From positions 248,001-312,000 of the forward strand of contig CAWFEM010000021.1 of NCBI GenBank assembly GCA_963814905.1: a stretch of DNA of 64,000 bases, in the 5' to 3' direction. The stretch is from DASWJZ01 sp963814905. GTDB lineage: Bacteria > Pseudomonadota > Alphaproteobacteria > Rhizobiales > Afifellaceae. The notes under the pieces were generated by a model that saw only the letters and a list, made by a program, of their open reading frames with translations, was not told where the DNA came from and ran no database searches. Both the position numbers and the translations under genes were made by a program. How positions within the stretch are numbered: position 1 is the stretch's first letter; every line of letters starts with the position of its first letter. Shown here piece by piece: positions 44,082 through 53,315 of the stretch.

Positions 44082-45053
44082 TCACCAGCGCAAAAGCGCC
44101 GAGCCCCAGGTAAAGCCCCCGCCCATGGCCTCCAGCATCACCAGATTGCCGGGCTTGATACGCCCGTCGGCGACCGCGACGTGAAGGGCGAGCGGAATTG
44201 AGGCGGCCGACGTGTTGCCGTGGCTCGCGACGGTGGACACGACCTTGCTCTGGACAATCCCGAGTTTTCGGGCGCTCGCGTCGATGATGCGCTGATTGGC
44301 CTGGTGCGGCACGAACCAGTCGATGTCGTCGGCCGTCGTGCCGGTCGCGTCGAAGGCCGCGTTGATCACGTCGGAGATCATGCCGACGGCGTGCTTGAAG
44401 ACCTCGCGCCCCTCCATGCGGATGTGGCCGACGGTCCCGGTCGCGGAAGGCCCGCCATCGACGTAGAGCTTCTCCTTGTGCGCGCCGTCGGAACGAAGGT
44501 GCGAGCTCAGGATACCGCGATCGGAAAGCGCGCCCGTCCCCTCCTCCGCCTCCAGAACGACCGCGCCGGCGCCGTCGCCGAAGAGCACACAGGTCGTGCG
44601 GTCGCTCCAGTCGAGGATGCGGGAGAACGTCTCCGCGCCGATGACGAGGATGCGCTTGCCGTGTCCGGACTTGAGCATCGCGTCGGCGGTTGTGAGCGCA
44701 TAGATGAAGCCGGTGCACACCGCCTGCAGATCGAAGGCGGCGCCCGAATGGATGCCGAGATTCTTCTGTACGGTGACCGCGCTCGCGGGGAAGGTGTTGT
44801 CCGGCGTCGACGTGGCGAGCACGATCATGTCGATGTCGGCGGCGTCGATCCCGGCGTTTTCCAGCGCATTTCGCGCAGCCACGGTCGCCAGATCGGATGT
44901 GAGTTCGCCTTCCGCCGCGATGTGCCGCTCGCGGATCCCCGTCCGCTGCACGATCCATTCGTCGGAGGTGTCGACCATCGTCTCGAGGTCGGCATTCGTC
45001 AGGACTTTGGCCGGCAGATAGCTACCGATCCCGCGAACCACGGAACGTATCAT
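44082..45053 (-). CDS. fabH: Beta-ketoacyl-ACP synthase III
   Basis: 323-residue condensing enzyme that starts fatty-acid synthesis from acetyl-CoA and malonyl-ACP. The catalytic triad is visible: Cys113 in LQAVCTGFIYAL, His250 in VPHQANQRI and Asn280 in SHGNTSAASIPLAL. The N-terminus MIRSVVRGIGSYLPAKVLTN is canonical. It overlaps plsX by four bases, and the pair links fatty-acid initiation with phospholipid synthesis. Confidence 0.97.
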   Translation of the reverse strand: MIRSVVRGIGSYLPAKVLTNADLETMVDTSDEWIVQRTGIRERHIAAEGELTSDLATVAARNALENAGIDAADIDMIVLATSTPDNTFPASAVTVQKNLGIHSGAAFDLQAVCTGFIYALTTADAMLKSGHGKRILVIGAETFSRILDWSDRTTCVLFGDGAGAVVLEAEEGTGALSDRGILSSHLRSDGAHKEKLYVDGGPSATGTVGHIRMEGREVFKHAVGMISDVINAAFDATGTTADDIDWFVPHQANQRIIDASARKLGIVQSKVVSTVASHGNTSAASIPLALHVAVADGRIKPGNLVMLEAMGGGFTWGSALLRW

Positions 45054-46108
45054 GCGCCCGCCGCCGCCACGCGTTGCGGCTCGGCCGCGCCGGCACCGAG
45101 CGCACTGTCCTCCGCGATCATGCGCACAAGGTCGTTGCGCGCCATCTCGCGGGCAAGATCGATGGCGCTTGCGAAACCTTCCGCGTCGGTACCGCCATGC
45201 GATTTGATGACGACGCCGTTCAGACCGAGAAACACACCGCCATTGACCTTGCGCGGATCCATCTTCTCGCGCAGCAGGCGGAACGCGGAGCGTGCGAACA
45301 CGTAACCGATGCGCGCCGTCCAGGTGCGCGACATCGCGGAGCGCAGATATTCGGCGAGCTGCCGTGCCGTGCCTTCGGCGGTCTTCAGCGCGATGTTGCC
45401 GGAGAAGCCTTCCGTCACCGCCACGTCGACCGTGCCCTTGCCGAGATCATCGCCTTCAACGTAGCCGTGATACTCAAAGCCCGGATGGTTCATTGCGCGC
45501 AGGATACGCCCCGCCCCGCGCACCTCTTCCACGCCTTTCATCTCCTCCACCCCGACATTGAGAAGGCCCACGGTGGGCCGGTCGAGACCGAAGACGGAGC
45601 GCGCCATGGCGGCGCCCATCACGGCGAAGCTGACGAGCATCCTGGCATCTGCGCCGATCGTGGCGCCGACATCGAGCACGATGCTTTCCCCGCGCATCGT
45701 CGGCCAGATCGCCGCGATCGCGGGCCGCTCGATCCCGGGCAGCGACTTCAGGCAGAATTTCGCCATCGCCATCAGCGCGCCGGTATTGCCGGCGGAGACG
45801 GCGGCGCCGGCCTCCTTGTCGCGCACCGCTTCGATGGTGCGCCACATGGAGGATTTATAGCGGCCCTTGCGAAGCGCCTGGCTCGGCTTGTCGTCCATTT
45901 GGACCGTGACACTGCAATGGCGCAGTTCCGAGCGCTCGCGCACGCGCGGATAGGCGTCGAGCACGGGACGGACCACGTCTTCCTCGCCGTAGATGAGGAA
46001 ACGGAGATCGGGCCGGCGGTCGAGGGCGATGTTTGCCCCCCCGATCACGGCGTCAGGTGCGGAGTCACCACCCATCGCGTCGAGGGAAATCGTTATCGTC
46101 TGGGACAT
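45050..46108 (-). CDS. plsX: Phosphate acyltransferase PlsX
   Basis: 352 residues from MSQTITISLDAMGGDSAPDA; an in-frame ATG 18 codons upstream is unlikely. Makes acyl-phosphate from acyl-ACP for phosphatidic acid synthesis. Family motifs are visible: ISLDAMGGD, AGAAVSAGNTGALMA, SIVLDVGATIGADARML and AVTEGFSGNIALKTAEG. The C-terminal extension is alanine-rich. Overlap with fabH supports co-translation. Confidence 0.96.
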   Translation of the reverse strand: MSQTITISLDAMGGDSAPDAVIGGANIALDRRPDLRFLIYGEEDVVRPVLDAYPRVRERSELRHCSVTVQMDDKPSQALRKGRYKSSMWRTIEAVRDKEAGAAVSAGNTGALMAMAKFCLKSLPGIERPAIAAIWPTMRGESIVLDVGATIGADARMLVSFAVMGAAMARSVFGLDRPTVGLLNVGVEEMKGVEEVRGAGRILRAMNHPGFEYHGYVEGDDLGKGTVDVAVTEGFSGNIALKTAEGTARQLAEYLRSAMSRTWTARIGYVFARSAFRLLREKMDPRKVNGGVFLGLNGVVIKSHGGTDAEGFASAIDLAREMARNDLVRMIAEDSALGAGAAEPQRVAAAGA

Positions 46109-46190
46109 CAACCGGTCGCTTTTCGCGCGGGAGGCCGGGAACATAACCCGTAAGCCCCGCATGGCAAGCCAAGATCAAGCCGCCACATTT

Positions 46191-46730
46191 CTATTCCTGG
46201 TCGCGCTTCAGGCGCTGGAGCGCGGCGAATGGCGAGACGTCCGCGTCGGGATCGTCCTCGATATGCGAGGGGAATTCGACGCCCGGAGCGCGCGGATAGG
46301 GGTCGAGGCCGAGGGCCAGATGCTCCAGCGCTATGGCCCCGAGATCGATCTCCCCCTTGTAGAAGACGTCGCGCTCCTCCTCCGACCCCATCTCCCCTGT
46401 CGCGTCCTCCGATGACCGTCGCCGGCCTCGCCTGCCTTCCTCCGCCGGCGCCAGCGTCACCTCCACCGTCTCCGTCATCTGCTGGCGGACCGGATCGAGC
46501 GTCACGACGTCGGTCTGGACCACCGTCGCCGTGAGCGTTCCGCGCACCGCGTAGGTGTCTCCCGCCTGCGCCTCGACATCGAGGTCGACCGTAAGCGCTT
46601 CAACCGCCTGGATATCGAGCGCTTCCGCGATGGCGCGCCGCTCTGTCTCGTCTGCCTCGATATGGAACGTCTTCCCGCGCGGCGGAATGCGGTCGACCCG
46701 CACAACGTGTGAGAAAGCCGCGCCGGTCAT
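46191..46730 (-). CDS. DUF177 (YceD-like) protein
   Basis: 179 residues starting MTGAAFSHVVRVDRIPPRGK. YceD/DUF177 features are present: the mid-protein segment YAVRGTLTATVVQTDVVTLD and the C-terminal GEIDLGAIALEHLALGLDPYPRAP. The family is tied to ribosomal RNA or ribosome assembly in plants and bacteria (YceD usually precedes rpmF). Here no rpmF follows; plsX is next, as in many alphaproteobacteria. It overlaps the upstream chaperone gene by four bases. Confidence 0.88.
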   Translation of the reverse strand: MTGAAFSHVVRVDRIPPRGKTFHIEADETERRAIAEALDIQAVEALTVDLDVEAQAGDTYAVRGTLTATVVQTDVVTLDPVRQQMTETVEVTLAPAEEGRRGRRRSSEDATGEMGSEEERDVFYKGEIDLGAIALEHLALGLDPYPRAPGVEFPSHIEDDPDADVSPFAALQRLKRDQE

Positions 46731-47272
46731 GCCTCCGGCCCCGGGGTCTCCAGGACGGGGAACGGCAATGCGCCGCCGCGAATGTCCGCAAGGTCGGCGG
46801 CACGCATGGCGGCGACGGCGGCCGCGGCATAGTCGCTCAGCGCCCGGACGTGCGCATCCTCCCCGCCGTCAGGAAAGACGTTGCGCGCGATCGCGGCGCG
46901 GAGCGCTTCCTCGCCCTCGCCGAGCGCCTGACCGTAGGCGGAGATGCGCCCCGCGAACGAGCTGTAGAGCGTCTTCATCCGTTTCGGCACCCGCGTATCG
47001 CTCACGCCGACCTCGCGTAGCGCGTCGTCCATGTCCTCCACCAGGCTTTCCGCGACGCAACGCGCCAGATCCGGGTCGTCCCCCGGCCGATGCATCAGCC
47101 GGTGGAGAACGGGAAAGACGTTGAGCGCCACCATCTCGAAGCGGCCCTGCAAGGTATCGGGAACGCCGCAGCACAGATAGAAATACGGCTGCCGCGCGGC
47201 AGTGAGTGCTGCATGGTAGATGCGCTCGGCTGCCTCCCGCTCGTTTCGCCGCGCCTTCGAAAGGAAGATCAT
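46727..47272 (-). CDS. Ubiquinol-cytochrome c chaperone (CBP3/UQCC1 family)
   Basis: 181 residues from MIFLSKARRNEREAAERIYH; a more upstream ATG is possible. The family pattern is clear: ARQPYFYLCCGVPDTLQGRF, followed by LVEDMDDALREVGVSDTRVP and MKTLYSSFAGRISAYGQAL. Mitochondrial CBP3 helps cytochrome b synthesis and bc1 assembly; the bacterial members are presumed to do the same. It is divergent from bamE and first in the yceD-plsX-fabH string. Confidence 0.88.
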   Translation of the reverse strand: MIFLSKARRNEREAAERIYHAALTAARQPYFYLCCGVPDTLQGRFEMVALNVFPVLHRLMHRPGDDPDLARCVAESLVEDMDDALREVGVSDTRVPKRMKTLYSSFAGRISAYGQALGEGEEALRAAIARNVFPDGGEDAHVRALSDYAAAAVAAMRAADLADIRGGALPFPVLETPGPEA

Positions 47273-47372
47273 CCCCGGTCTCGCCTCATCCCCGCCATAC
47301 GTGCGCGCGATGCCGACCACCATTGCAAAGGACCGGCGACGCGGCTAGCTACCCGCCAGAGGAAGGAAAACG

Positions 47373-47849
47373 ATGCGGGCACGTGAACTCTCGGGCGCAG
47401 CGGCGATCGCGCTTCTCGCCGGCCTGGCGCTGACCGGCTGTATGGGCGAGACGCTGACGCGGGGCTACGTCCCTTCCGAGGCGTCGCTGCAGCAGGTGCA
47501 GGTCGGCGCGCCGCGCGAACAGGTGCTTCTGACCCTCGGCTCCCCGTCGACCACGGCCGATTTCGGCGGCGAGGTCTTCTACTACATCACGCAGAAGACG
47601 AACCGCCCGATCGCCTTCCTGAACATGCGCGTCATCGACCAGACCGTTCTCGCCATCTATTTCGACGAAAACAGCCAGGTGAAGCAGATCGCGAATTACG
47701 GGCTGGAGGACGGCCGCATCATCGACCTGGTCTCGCGCACGACGCCGACCGGCGGCCGCGACTTCTCGTTCATCGCGCAGCTCTTCTCGGCGACCAGCGT
47801 TTCGCCCGGATCGTTGACGGGGGACTCGCCGGGCCGTCCGGGAGGCTGA
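47373..47849 (+). CDS. bamE: Outer-membrane assembly lipoprotein BamE (SmpA/OmlA)
   Basis: 158 residues. The signal peptide ends in the lipobox LTGC. The BamE domain is visible: LQQVQVGAPREQVLLTLGSP, FYYITQKTNRPIAFLNMRVI, QVKQIANYGLEDGRIIDLV. It supports beta-barrel insertion with BamA. A low-complexity tail (SPGSLTGDSPGRPGG) follows. It is divergent from the cytochrome chaperone and convergent with hppA. Confidence 0.9.
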   Translation: MRARELSGAAAIALLAGLALTGCMGETLTRGYVPSEASLQQVQVGAPREQVLLTLGSPSTTADFGGEVFYYITQKTNRPIAFLNMRVIDQTVLAIYFDENSQVKQIANYGLEDGRIIDLVSRTTPTGGRDFSFIAQLFSATSVSPGSLTGDSPGRPGG

Positions 47850-47852
47850 TGA

Positions 47853-47874
47853 CGGCGCCGCGGAAGCGGCGCCG
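47853..47874. terminator. Hairpin between convergent bamE and hppA
   Basis: CGGCGCCGC-GGAA-GCGGCGCCG is a perfect 9-bp stem with a GNRA tetraloop, 4 bases after the bamE stop and 23 bases beyond the hppA stop. It can form in either transcript. There is no T-tract, so it may act as an RNA 3'-end stabiliser or a weak bidirectional terminator. Confidence 0.45.
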
Positions 47875-47896
47875 CCGGAAGCTCCGCCGCCTCGCC

Positions 47897-50020
47897 TCAA
47901 TGGGCGAGGACCGCCAGCAGCAACAGTGCCACGATGTTGGTGATCTTGATCATCGGGTTCACCGCCGGCCCGGCCGTATCCTTGTAGGGATCGCCCACCG
48001 TATCGCCGGTCACCGCGGCCTTGTGGGCCTCCGAGCCCTTGCCGCCGTAATTGCCGTCCTCGATGTATTTCTTGGCGTTGTCCCACGCGCCGCCGCCCGC
48101 CGTCATTGAAATGGCGACGAAGAGGCCGGTGACGATAACGCCGAGAAGCATGGCGCCGAGCGAGGAGAAGGCCTCCGACTTCCCGGCGATCAGGTAGATC
48201 ACGCCGAAGCAGACGAGCGGCGAGAGCACCGGCAAGAGCGACGGCACGATCATCTCGCGGATGGCGGCGCGCGTCAGCATGTCGACCGCGCGCCCGTAAT
48301 CGGGCTTCTCGGTACCCTGCATGATGCCTGGCTTCTCGCGGAACTGGCGGCGCACCTCCTCAACGATGGAGCTCGCCGCGCGGCCGACCGCCGTCATGGC
48401 GATGCCGCCGAAGAGGTAGGGCAGAAGGCCGCCGAAAAGCAGCCCGACCACGACATAGGGATTAGAGAGCGAGAAGTTGACCGAGACGCCTTCGAAGAAC
48501 GAGCCGGGGGCGGCGGTGCGCGCGAAGAAGTCGAGGTCGGACGTGTAGGCCGCGAAGAGCACCAGCGCGCCGAGGCCGGCGGAGCCGATGGCGTAGCCCT
48601 TGGTGACGGCCTTGGTCGTGTTGCCGACCGCGTCGAGCGCGTCGGTGGTGTTGCGCACGTCGGCCGGCAGGTCCGCCATCTCCGCAATGCCGCCGGCATT
48701 GTCGGTGACCGGGCCGAAGGCGTCGAGCGCCACCACGACGCCGGCGAGCGCCAGCATGGTGGTCACCGCGATGGCGATGCCGAAGAGGCCCGCGAAGGCA
48801 TAGGCGACGAGGATGCCGGCGATGATGACGAGCGCCGGAAGCGCCGTCGATTCCAGCGACACCGCGAGTCCCTGGATCACGTTGGTGCCGTGCCCGGTCA
48901 CCGAGGCGGCGGCGATCGATTGCACCGGCCGATAGTTCGTGCCGGTGTAATACTCGGTGATCCAGATGATGAGCCCGGTGACGACGAGACCGGTGATGCC
49001 GCACAGGAAGAGATCGAGCCCGGTGAAGACCACGACGCCGGAAGCTGTCTGCGCCGTAAACTCGGTGCTGAAGCCGAGCTGCCACAAAATGACCAGCGCG
49101 AGCGCCACGATCGATAGAAGTGCGGTGGCGATGAAGCCCTTGTAGAGCGCGCCCATGATCGAGTTGTTGGAGCCGAGCTTCACGAAGAAGGTGCCGATGA
49201 TGGAGGTGATCACGCAGGCGCCGCCGATCATCAGCGGCAACAGCATCATCATGCGCGCCGTCTCGCCGTCGAAGAAGATCGAGCCGAGCACCATCGTCGC
49301 GACGACCGTGACCGCATAGGTCTCGAACAGGTCGGCCGCCATGCCGGCGCAGTCGCCGACATTATCGCCGACATTGTCCGCGATCGTGGCGGGGTTACGC
49401 GGATCGTCCTCCGGGATACCGGCTTCGACCTTGCCGACCAGGTCGCCGCCCACGTCGGCGCCCTTGGTGAAGATGCCGCCGCCGAGACGCGCGAAGATCG
49501 AGATGAGCGATGCGCCGAAGCCGAGCGCGACGAGAGCGTCGACGACCTCGCGGCCTTCCGCTTCGAGGCCCATGCCGGACGTCAGGATCCAGAAATAGAC
49601 CGAAACGCCAAGCAGCGCGAGGCCGGCCACCAGCATGCCGGTAATGGCGCCCGACCGGAAGGCGATCGCAAGGCCGGCGCCAAGCGATTGCGAGGCGGCC
49701 TGCGCGGTCCGGACATTCGCCCGCACCGAGACAAGCATGCCGATGAATCCTGCCGAGCCGGAAAGGATCGCGCCGATCGCGAAACCGAAAGCCGCGGTGG
49801 CGGAGAGCAGCCACCAGGCAAGCAGAAAGACCACCACGCCGACGATCGCGACGGTCGTGTACTGGCGCGTCAGGTAGGCGGTCGCGCCCTCACGGATGGC
49901 GCCGGCAATCTCCTGCATGCGGGCATTGCCGGCGTCGGCGGCAAGCACGGATTGGATGGCCCAGACCGCGTAAACGATGCTGAGCACACCGCACGCGATC
50001 GCGAAATAGAGCGGAAGCAT
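47897..50020 (-). CDS. hppA: Proton-pumping membrane pyrophosphatase, K+-independent type
   Basis: 707-residue polytopic protein with about 16 membrane segments that couples pyrophosphate hydrolysis to H+ transport. Pyrophosphate-site motifs are visible: FTKGADVGGDLVGKVEAGIP, DDPRNPATIADNVGDNVGDC and GPVTDNAGGIAEMADLP. At the site that sets K+ dependence the sequence is GNTTKAVTKGYAIGSAGL with Lys470 and Thr473, which marks the K+-independent H+-pumping group. It stands as a single gene, upstream of which lies the MFS gene. Confidence 0.95.
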   Translation of the reverse strand: MLPLYFAIACGVLSIVYAVWAIQSVLAADAGNARMQEIAGAIREGATAYLTRQYTTVAIVGVVVFLLAWWLLSATAAFGFAIGAILSGSAGFIGMLVSVRANVRTAQAASQSLGAGLAIAFRSGAITGMLVAGLALLGVSVYFWILTSGMGLEAEGREVVDALVALGFGASLISIFARLGGGIFTKGADVGGDLVGKVEAGIPEDDPRNPATIADNVGDNVGDCAGMAADLFETYAVTVVATMVLGSIFFDGETARMMMLLPLMIGGACVITSIIGTFFVKLGSNNSIMGALYKGFIATALLSIVALALVILWQLGFSTEFTAQTASGVVVFTGLDLFLCGITGLVVTGLIIWITEYYTGTNYRPVQSIAAASVTGHGTNVIQGLAVSLESTALPALVIIAGILVAYAFAGLFGIAIAVTTMLALAGVVVALDAFGPVTDNAGGIAEMADLPADVRNTTDALDAVGNTTKAVTKGYAIGSAGLGALVLFAAYTSDLDFFARTAAPGSFFEGVSVNFSLSNPYVVVGLLFGGLLPYLFGGIAMTAVGRAASSIVEEVRRQFREKPGIMQGTEKPDYGRAVDMLTRAAIREMIVPSLLPVLSPLVCFGVIYLIAGKSEAFSSLGAMLLGVIVTGLFVAISMTAGGGAWDNAKKYIEDGNYGGKGSEAHKAAVTGDTVGDPYKDTAGPAVNPMIKITNIVALLLLAVLAH

Positions 50021-50153
50021 TGAGGATTCCCTGGAACAAGGTCAGGCCGGCCGGGCGGCGAAAAAATACGCGCCACCGCAGGTCGGCGGGGATGGAACAG
50101 TGCGCGCGGTAATGCGGGAATCGGCCCGCCCCGTCAAGGGAGGCGCGCCCTCC

Positions 50154-51368
50154 TCAAGCTGTTCTCGGCCGCCAGACCATCCGCAGGAACAAAACGAGAA
50201 GACAGACCACGGCGACCGGCAGCACGATCATATTGACCACGTCCCAGCCGCCGAAAATCAGCGCCTCACCAGAGGAGTACGAGGCTACGGCGACGGTGCC
50301 GAAGAGAAGGAAGTCGTTGAGCGCCTGAACTTTCTCCCGCTCTTCCGGCCGATAAGTCTCCGTGACGAGCGCCGTGCCGCCGATGAAACCGAAGTTCCAG
50401 CCGATTCCGAGAAGAACCAGGGCCAGCCAGAAATGCGGCACCGAGGTCCCGGAGAGCGCCACCAGGGCGCAGCCGATGAGAAGGATGAGGCCCGTCGCCA
50501 CCAGCCTTTCCGCCCCGAATCGGGCTATCAGCGAGCCGGTGACGAAGCTCGGGCCGAACATCGCCAGCACGTGCCATTGAATGCCGAGCACGGCCGAATC
50601 CCGAGGGTGGTCGTGCATGACCATGGCGAGCGGCGCCGCAGTCATCACAAAGCTCATGACGGCATAGGCGGAGGTCGCACAGCCGACCGCGATCAGAAAA
50701 TCGGGCTGCCGCACGATCGCGCTGAGCGGCCGCCCGGTCGCGGCGCGGGCGCGCGGCGGCCGATGCGGAATGTCGAGGAGGGTGAGAACCAGCGCGGCGA
50801 GGAGCGTCAAAACGGCCGAGCCGAGAAAGGCCCCGGCGAACGGCACCGACGCGAACATATCGGCGGTGTGGATGACGGTTTGCGGGCCAAGCACGGCGGC
50901 GACGATGCCCCCGGTCAGCACCAGCGAGATTGCGCGCGGGCGGAACGCGGCGCTCGCCGTGTCCGCCGCCGCGAAGCGGAACTGTTGCACGAAGGCGGCC
51001 GCGAAACCGACCAGGAAAGTGCCGACGCAAAGGAGCAGGAAACCGGACACGACCATCGACCACGCCGAAACGCAGGCACCGAGGGTGGAGATCATCATGC
51101 CCGAAATGAAGCCGGGTCGCCGGCCGATACGGCGCATGAGCAGCGCCGCCGGAACGGTGCCGCACGCCGTCCCCACGACGAAGGCCGTTATCGGAACGGT
51201 GGCGAAGGATTTGTCCTCGCCGAGCAGCTGGAATGCGGCAAGGGCGGCGGTCACGAAACTGATCGGAGCCGCCGAGCCGCCGAGCGCGCCGGCGGCAGCA
51301 AGAACGAGAACGTTCCGCCGCGCCTTGCGATCGTCGACCAGCGTCACCGGCACCGCCAGCTCGGTCAT
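50154..51368 (-). CDS. MFS transporter
   Basis: 404 residues from MTELAVPVTLVDDRKARRNV; this ATG overlaps the thiL stop as ATGA. Twelve membrane segments are apparent. The MFS motif A-like loop is GTVPAALLMRRIGRRPGF between segments 2 and 3. Substrate unknown. Overlap with thiL at the end of the riboflavin/thiamine gene string may be only positional. No periplasmic domain is seen. Confidence 0.88.
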   Translation of the reverse strand: MTELAVPVTLVDDRKARRNVLVLAAAGALGGSAAPISFVTAALAAFQLLGEDKSFATVPITAFVVGTACGTVPAALLMRRIGRRPGFISGMMISTLGACVSAWSMVVSGFLLLCVGTFLVGFAAAFVQQFRFAAADTASAAFRPRAISLVLTGGIVAAVLGPQTVIHTADMFASVPFAGAFLGSAVLTLLAALVLTLLDIPHRPPRARAATGRPLSAIVRQPDFLIAVGCATSAYAVMSFVMTAAPLAMVMHDHPRDSAVLGIQWHVLAMFGPSFVTGSLIARFGAERLVATGLILLIGCALVALSGTSVPHFWLALVLLGIGWNFGFIGGTALVTETYRPEEREKVQALNDFLLFGTVAVASYSSGEALIFGGWDVVNMIVLPVAVVCLLVLFLRMVWRPRTA

Positions 51369-52354
51369 TGCGCTTCCTCGCCGTGCCCATGCACGTAAGC
51401 ACGCCTTGATAGAGGAAACGGCACGCCGCCGCACGTCACATTCGGCGACGCATCGCCCTCTGTGAGCACGCCAATTTCAGTTACCATGACGCCAGTTGCG
51501 GCTGCGTTAGCTAAAAACTCCGCAATCTTAGAGCGAGAAACGGCGGCCATAATCTCGTAGTCGTCGCCGGAGGTCAGGAACTTCGCGAGCCACTTTCCCG
51601 TCGCGGGTTGCAGAGCCGGCGGGATCGGGACGCGGTCGGCATCGATGCTCGCGGAGCATCCGGAGGCGGCGCACAGTTTGTCGCAGTCACCGACCAGTCC
51701 GTCCGAGACATCCATCGCCGCCGATGCGCACTCGACGATCGCCCGCGAAAGGGCGACTCGCGGCTCCGGCACCCGGTAGCGCATAATCAGCGCCGCGCGA
51801 TCCTCCTCGCCAAGGCCATCCCAGGGGCCGGCCTCCCCCTTCAGAAGCGCCAGCCCCGCGGCCCCCGCCCCGATGGTCCCTGAGACGAAGAGCACGTCGC
51901 CCGGACGGCCGCCGGAGCGATGCACCATCTTTCCCCTGGCGACGAGGCCGAAGGCGGTGATGGAAACGACCGGTCCGTGCGGGGCGAGGATGGTATCGCC
52001 GCCCAGCAGGCCGACGGAGAACGTGTCTTGGTCGTGTGCCAGCCCTTCAGCGAAGGCGGCGAGCCAGCGCTCGTCGAAGTCCGTCGGCAGGCCGAGGCTC
52101 AGCGTGTAGGAGAGCGGCTTCGCACCCTTCGCGGCGAGGTCGGAGAGGTTCACGCGCAGCGCCTTCTGCGCGATCGTCCCCGGTGGATCATCGGGGAGGA
52201 AGTGCACGCCGCACGCCACCATGTCGGTCGTGACGACGAGGTCGCATTCCGGCGGAACCGCAATCCGTCCCGCATCGTCGCGAAGCGCGAAGGCCCCCTC
52301 CCCGGCAAGCGGCCGGAAGAAGCGCTCGATAATGGAGAGCTCGTCGAGCGGCAT
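51365..52354 (-). CDS. thiL: Thiamine-monophosphate kinase
   Basis: 329-residue ATP-dependent kinase converting thiamine monophosphate to the diphosphate cofactor. The AIR-synthase-like fold shows family motifs: DDAGRIAVPPECDLVVTTDM, HFLPDDPPGTIAQKALRVNL, SDLAAKGAKPLSYTLSLGLP and AMDVSDGLVGDCDKLC. It lies 11 bases downstream of nusB, an order common in proteobacteria (ribH-nusB-thiL). Confidence 0.95.
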   Translation of the reverse strand: MPLDELSIIERFFRPLAGEGAFALRDDAGRIAVPPECDLVVTTDMVACGVHFLPDDPPGTIAQKALRVNLSDLAAKGAKPLSYTLSLGLPTDFDERWLAAFAEGLAHDQDTFSVGLLGGDTILAPHGPVVSITAFGLVARGKMVHRSGGRPGDVLFVSGTIGAGAAGLALLKGEAGPWDGLGEEDRAALIMRYRVPEPRVALSRAIVECASAAMDVSDGLVGDCDKLCAASGCSASIDADRVPIPPALQPATGKWLAKFLTSGDDYEIMAAVSRSKIAEFLANAAATGVMVTEIGVLTEGDASPNVTCGGVPFPLSRRAYVHGHGEEAQ

Positions 52355-52365
52355 GCGTACCCGCC

Positions 52366-52848
52366 TCAGCCCGAAGCGGCTTTCGGGAACTCCTCGGGCC
52401 GGGCGTCGTGCGCGACGCGGTCGAGCACACCGTTCACCAGACCCGGCTCGTCGGCCGAGAAGAAGGCGTTGGCGACATCCACATACTCCGTGATGACGAC
52501 ACGGGCCGGCACGTCGCGGCGCTCCGTCAGCTCGAACACGCCGCAGCGCAGGATCGCGCGCAGCGTCAGGTCGATGCGCGTAAGCGGCCAGGTCGGCGGT
52601 AGCGCGGCATGGATGACCGGGTCGACGCGGCGCTGGGCGGCCACGACGCCCGCGACCAGTGCACGGAAGAATGGCTTGTCGGCGGGACGGAGCTGCTCGC
52701 CTTCGATCTCCGCGCCGAGGCGGTGCGTCTCGAATTCAGCGATGACCGCCGGAAGCGTCGCGCCGCCGACATCCATCTGGTAGAGCGCCTGCACCGCGCC
52801 GAGCCTTGCAGCGCCACGCTGGTTGGCCGAGCGGACCGGAGCCGTCAT
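52366..52848 (-). CDS. nusB: Transcription antitermination protein NusB
   Basis: 160-residue helical RNA-binding protein acting in rRNA antitermination. N-terminal RGAARLGAVQALYQMDVGG is the usual arginine-rich start, and VFELTERRDVPARVVITEYV and AFFSADEPGLVNGVLDRVA are the typical C-terminal region. It overlaps ribH by four bases. Position between ribH and thiL is conserved. Confidence 0.95.
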   Translation of the reverse strand: MTAPVRSANQRGAARLGAVQALYQMDVGGATLPAVIAEFETHRLGAEIEGEQLRPADKPFFRALVAGVVAAQRRVDPVIHAALPPTWPLTRIDLTLRAILRCGVFELTERRDVPARVVITEYVDVANAFFSADEPGLVNGVLDRVAHDARPEEFPKAASG

Positions 52849-53285
52849 TGTTCGAACTGCCCGCGGACCGCGATCATCGCGAGCGCCGCCTCGGCTGCCG
52901 CCCCGCCTTTGTTCAATTCGCCGACGCCGGCCCGTCGCCGCGCCTGCTCGTCGTTCTCGACGGTCAGGATGCCGTTCCCGAGCGCCAGCCGATGCGTCAC
53001 CGAAAGGTCCATCAGCGCCCGCGCGGATTCGTTCGCCACCGTCTCGTAATGTGTGGTCTCGCCTCGGATAACGCAGCCGAGGGCGATGAAACCGTCGAAG
53101 CGCTTCGAACCTCTGAGCGCCATCGCGATCGCCGCGGGAATTTCAAGCGCGCCCGGCACGGTGACGACGTCGAATGTGGCGCCGGCGCTCGTCAACGCGG
53201 CGGTCGCGCCGCGCAGCAATTCGTCGGCGAGGTCGTCGTAGAAGCGCGCCTCGACGACGAGGAGATGCAACGGGCGGTCGGCCAT
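52845..53285 (-). CDS. ribH: 6,7-Dimethyl-8-ribityllumazine synthase
   Basis: 146 residues from MADRPLHLLVVEARFYDDLA; an in-frame ATG directly after the ribE stop would add ten residues (VGFTRKLVP). Forms the lumazine precursor of riboflavin. Typical sites: VTVPGALEIPAAI, GFIALGCVIRGETTHYE and the nearby VANESARALMDLS. The final NKGGAAAEAALAMI is the family's C-terminal helix. No FMN riboswitch precedes it; it is internal to the string. Confidence 0.93.
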   Translation of the reverse strand: MADRPLHLLVVEARFYDDLADELLRGATAALTSAGATFDVVTVPGALEIPAAIAMALRGSKRFDGFIALGCVIRGETTHYETVANESARALMDLSVTHRLALGNGILTVENDEQARRRAGVGELNKGGAAAEAALAMIAVRGQFEQ

Positions 53286-53315
53286 CGGAACCAATTTTCG
53301 AGTGAAGCCAACCAT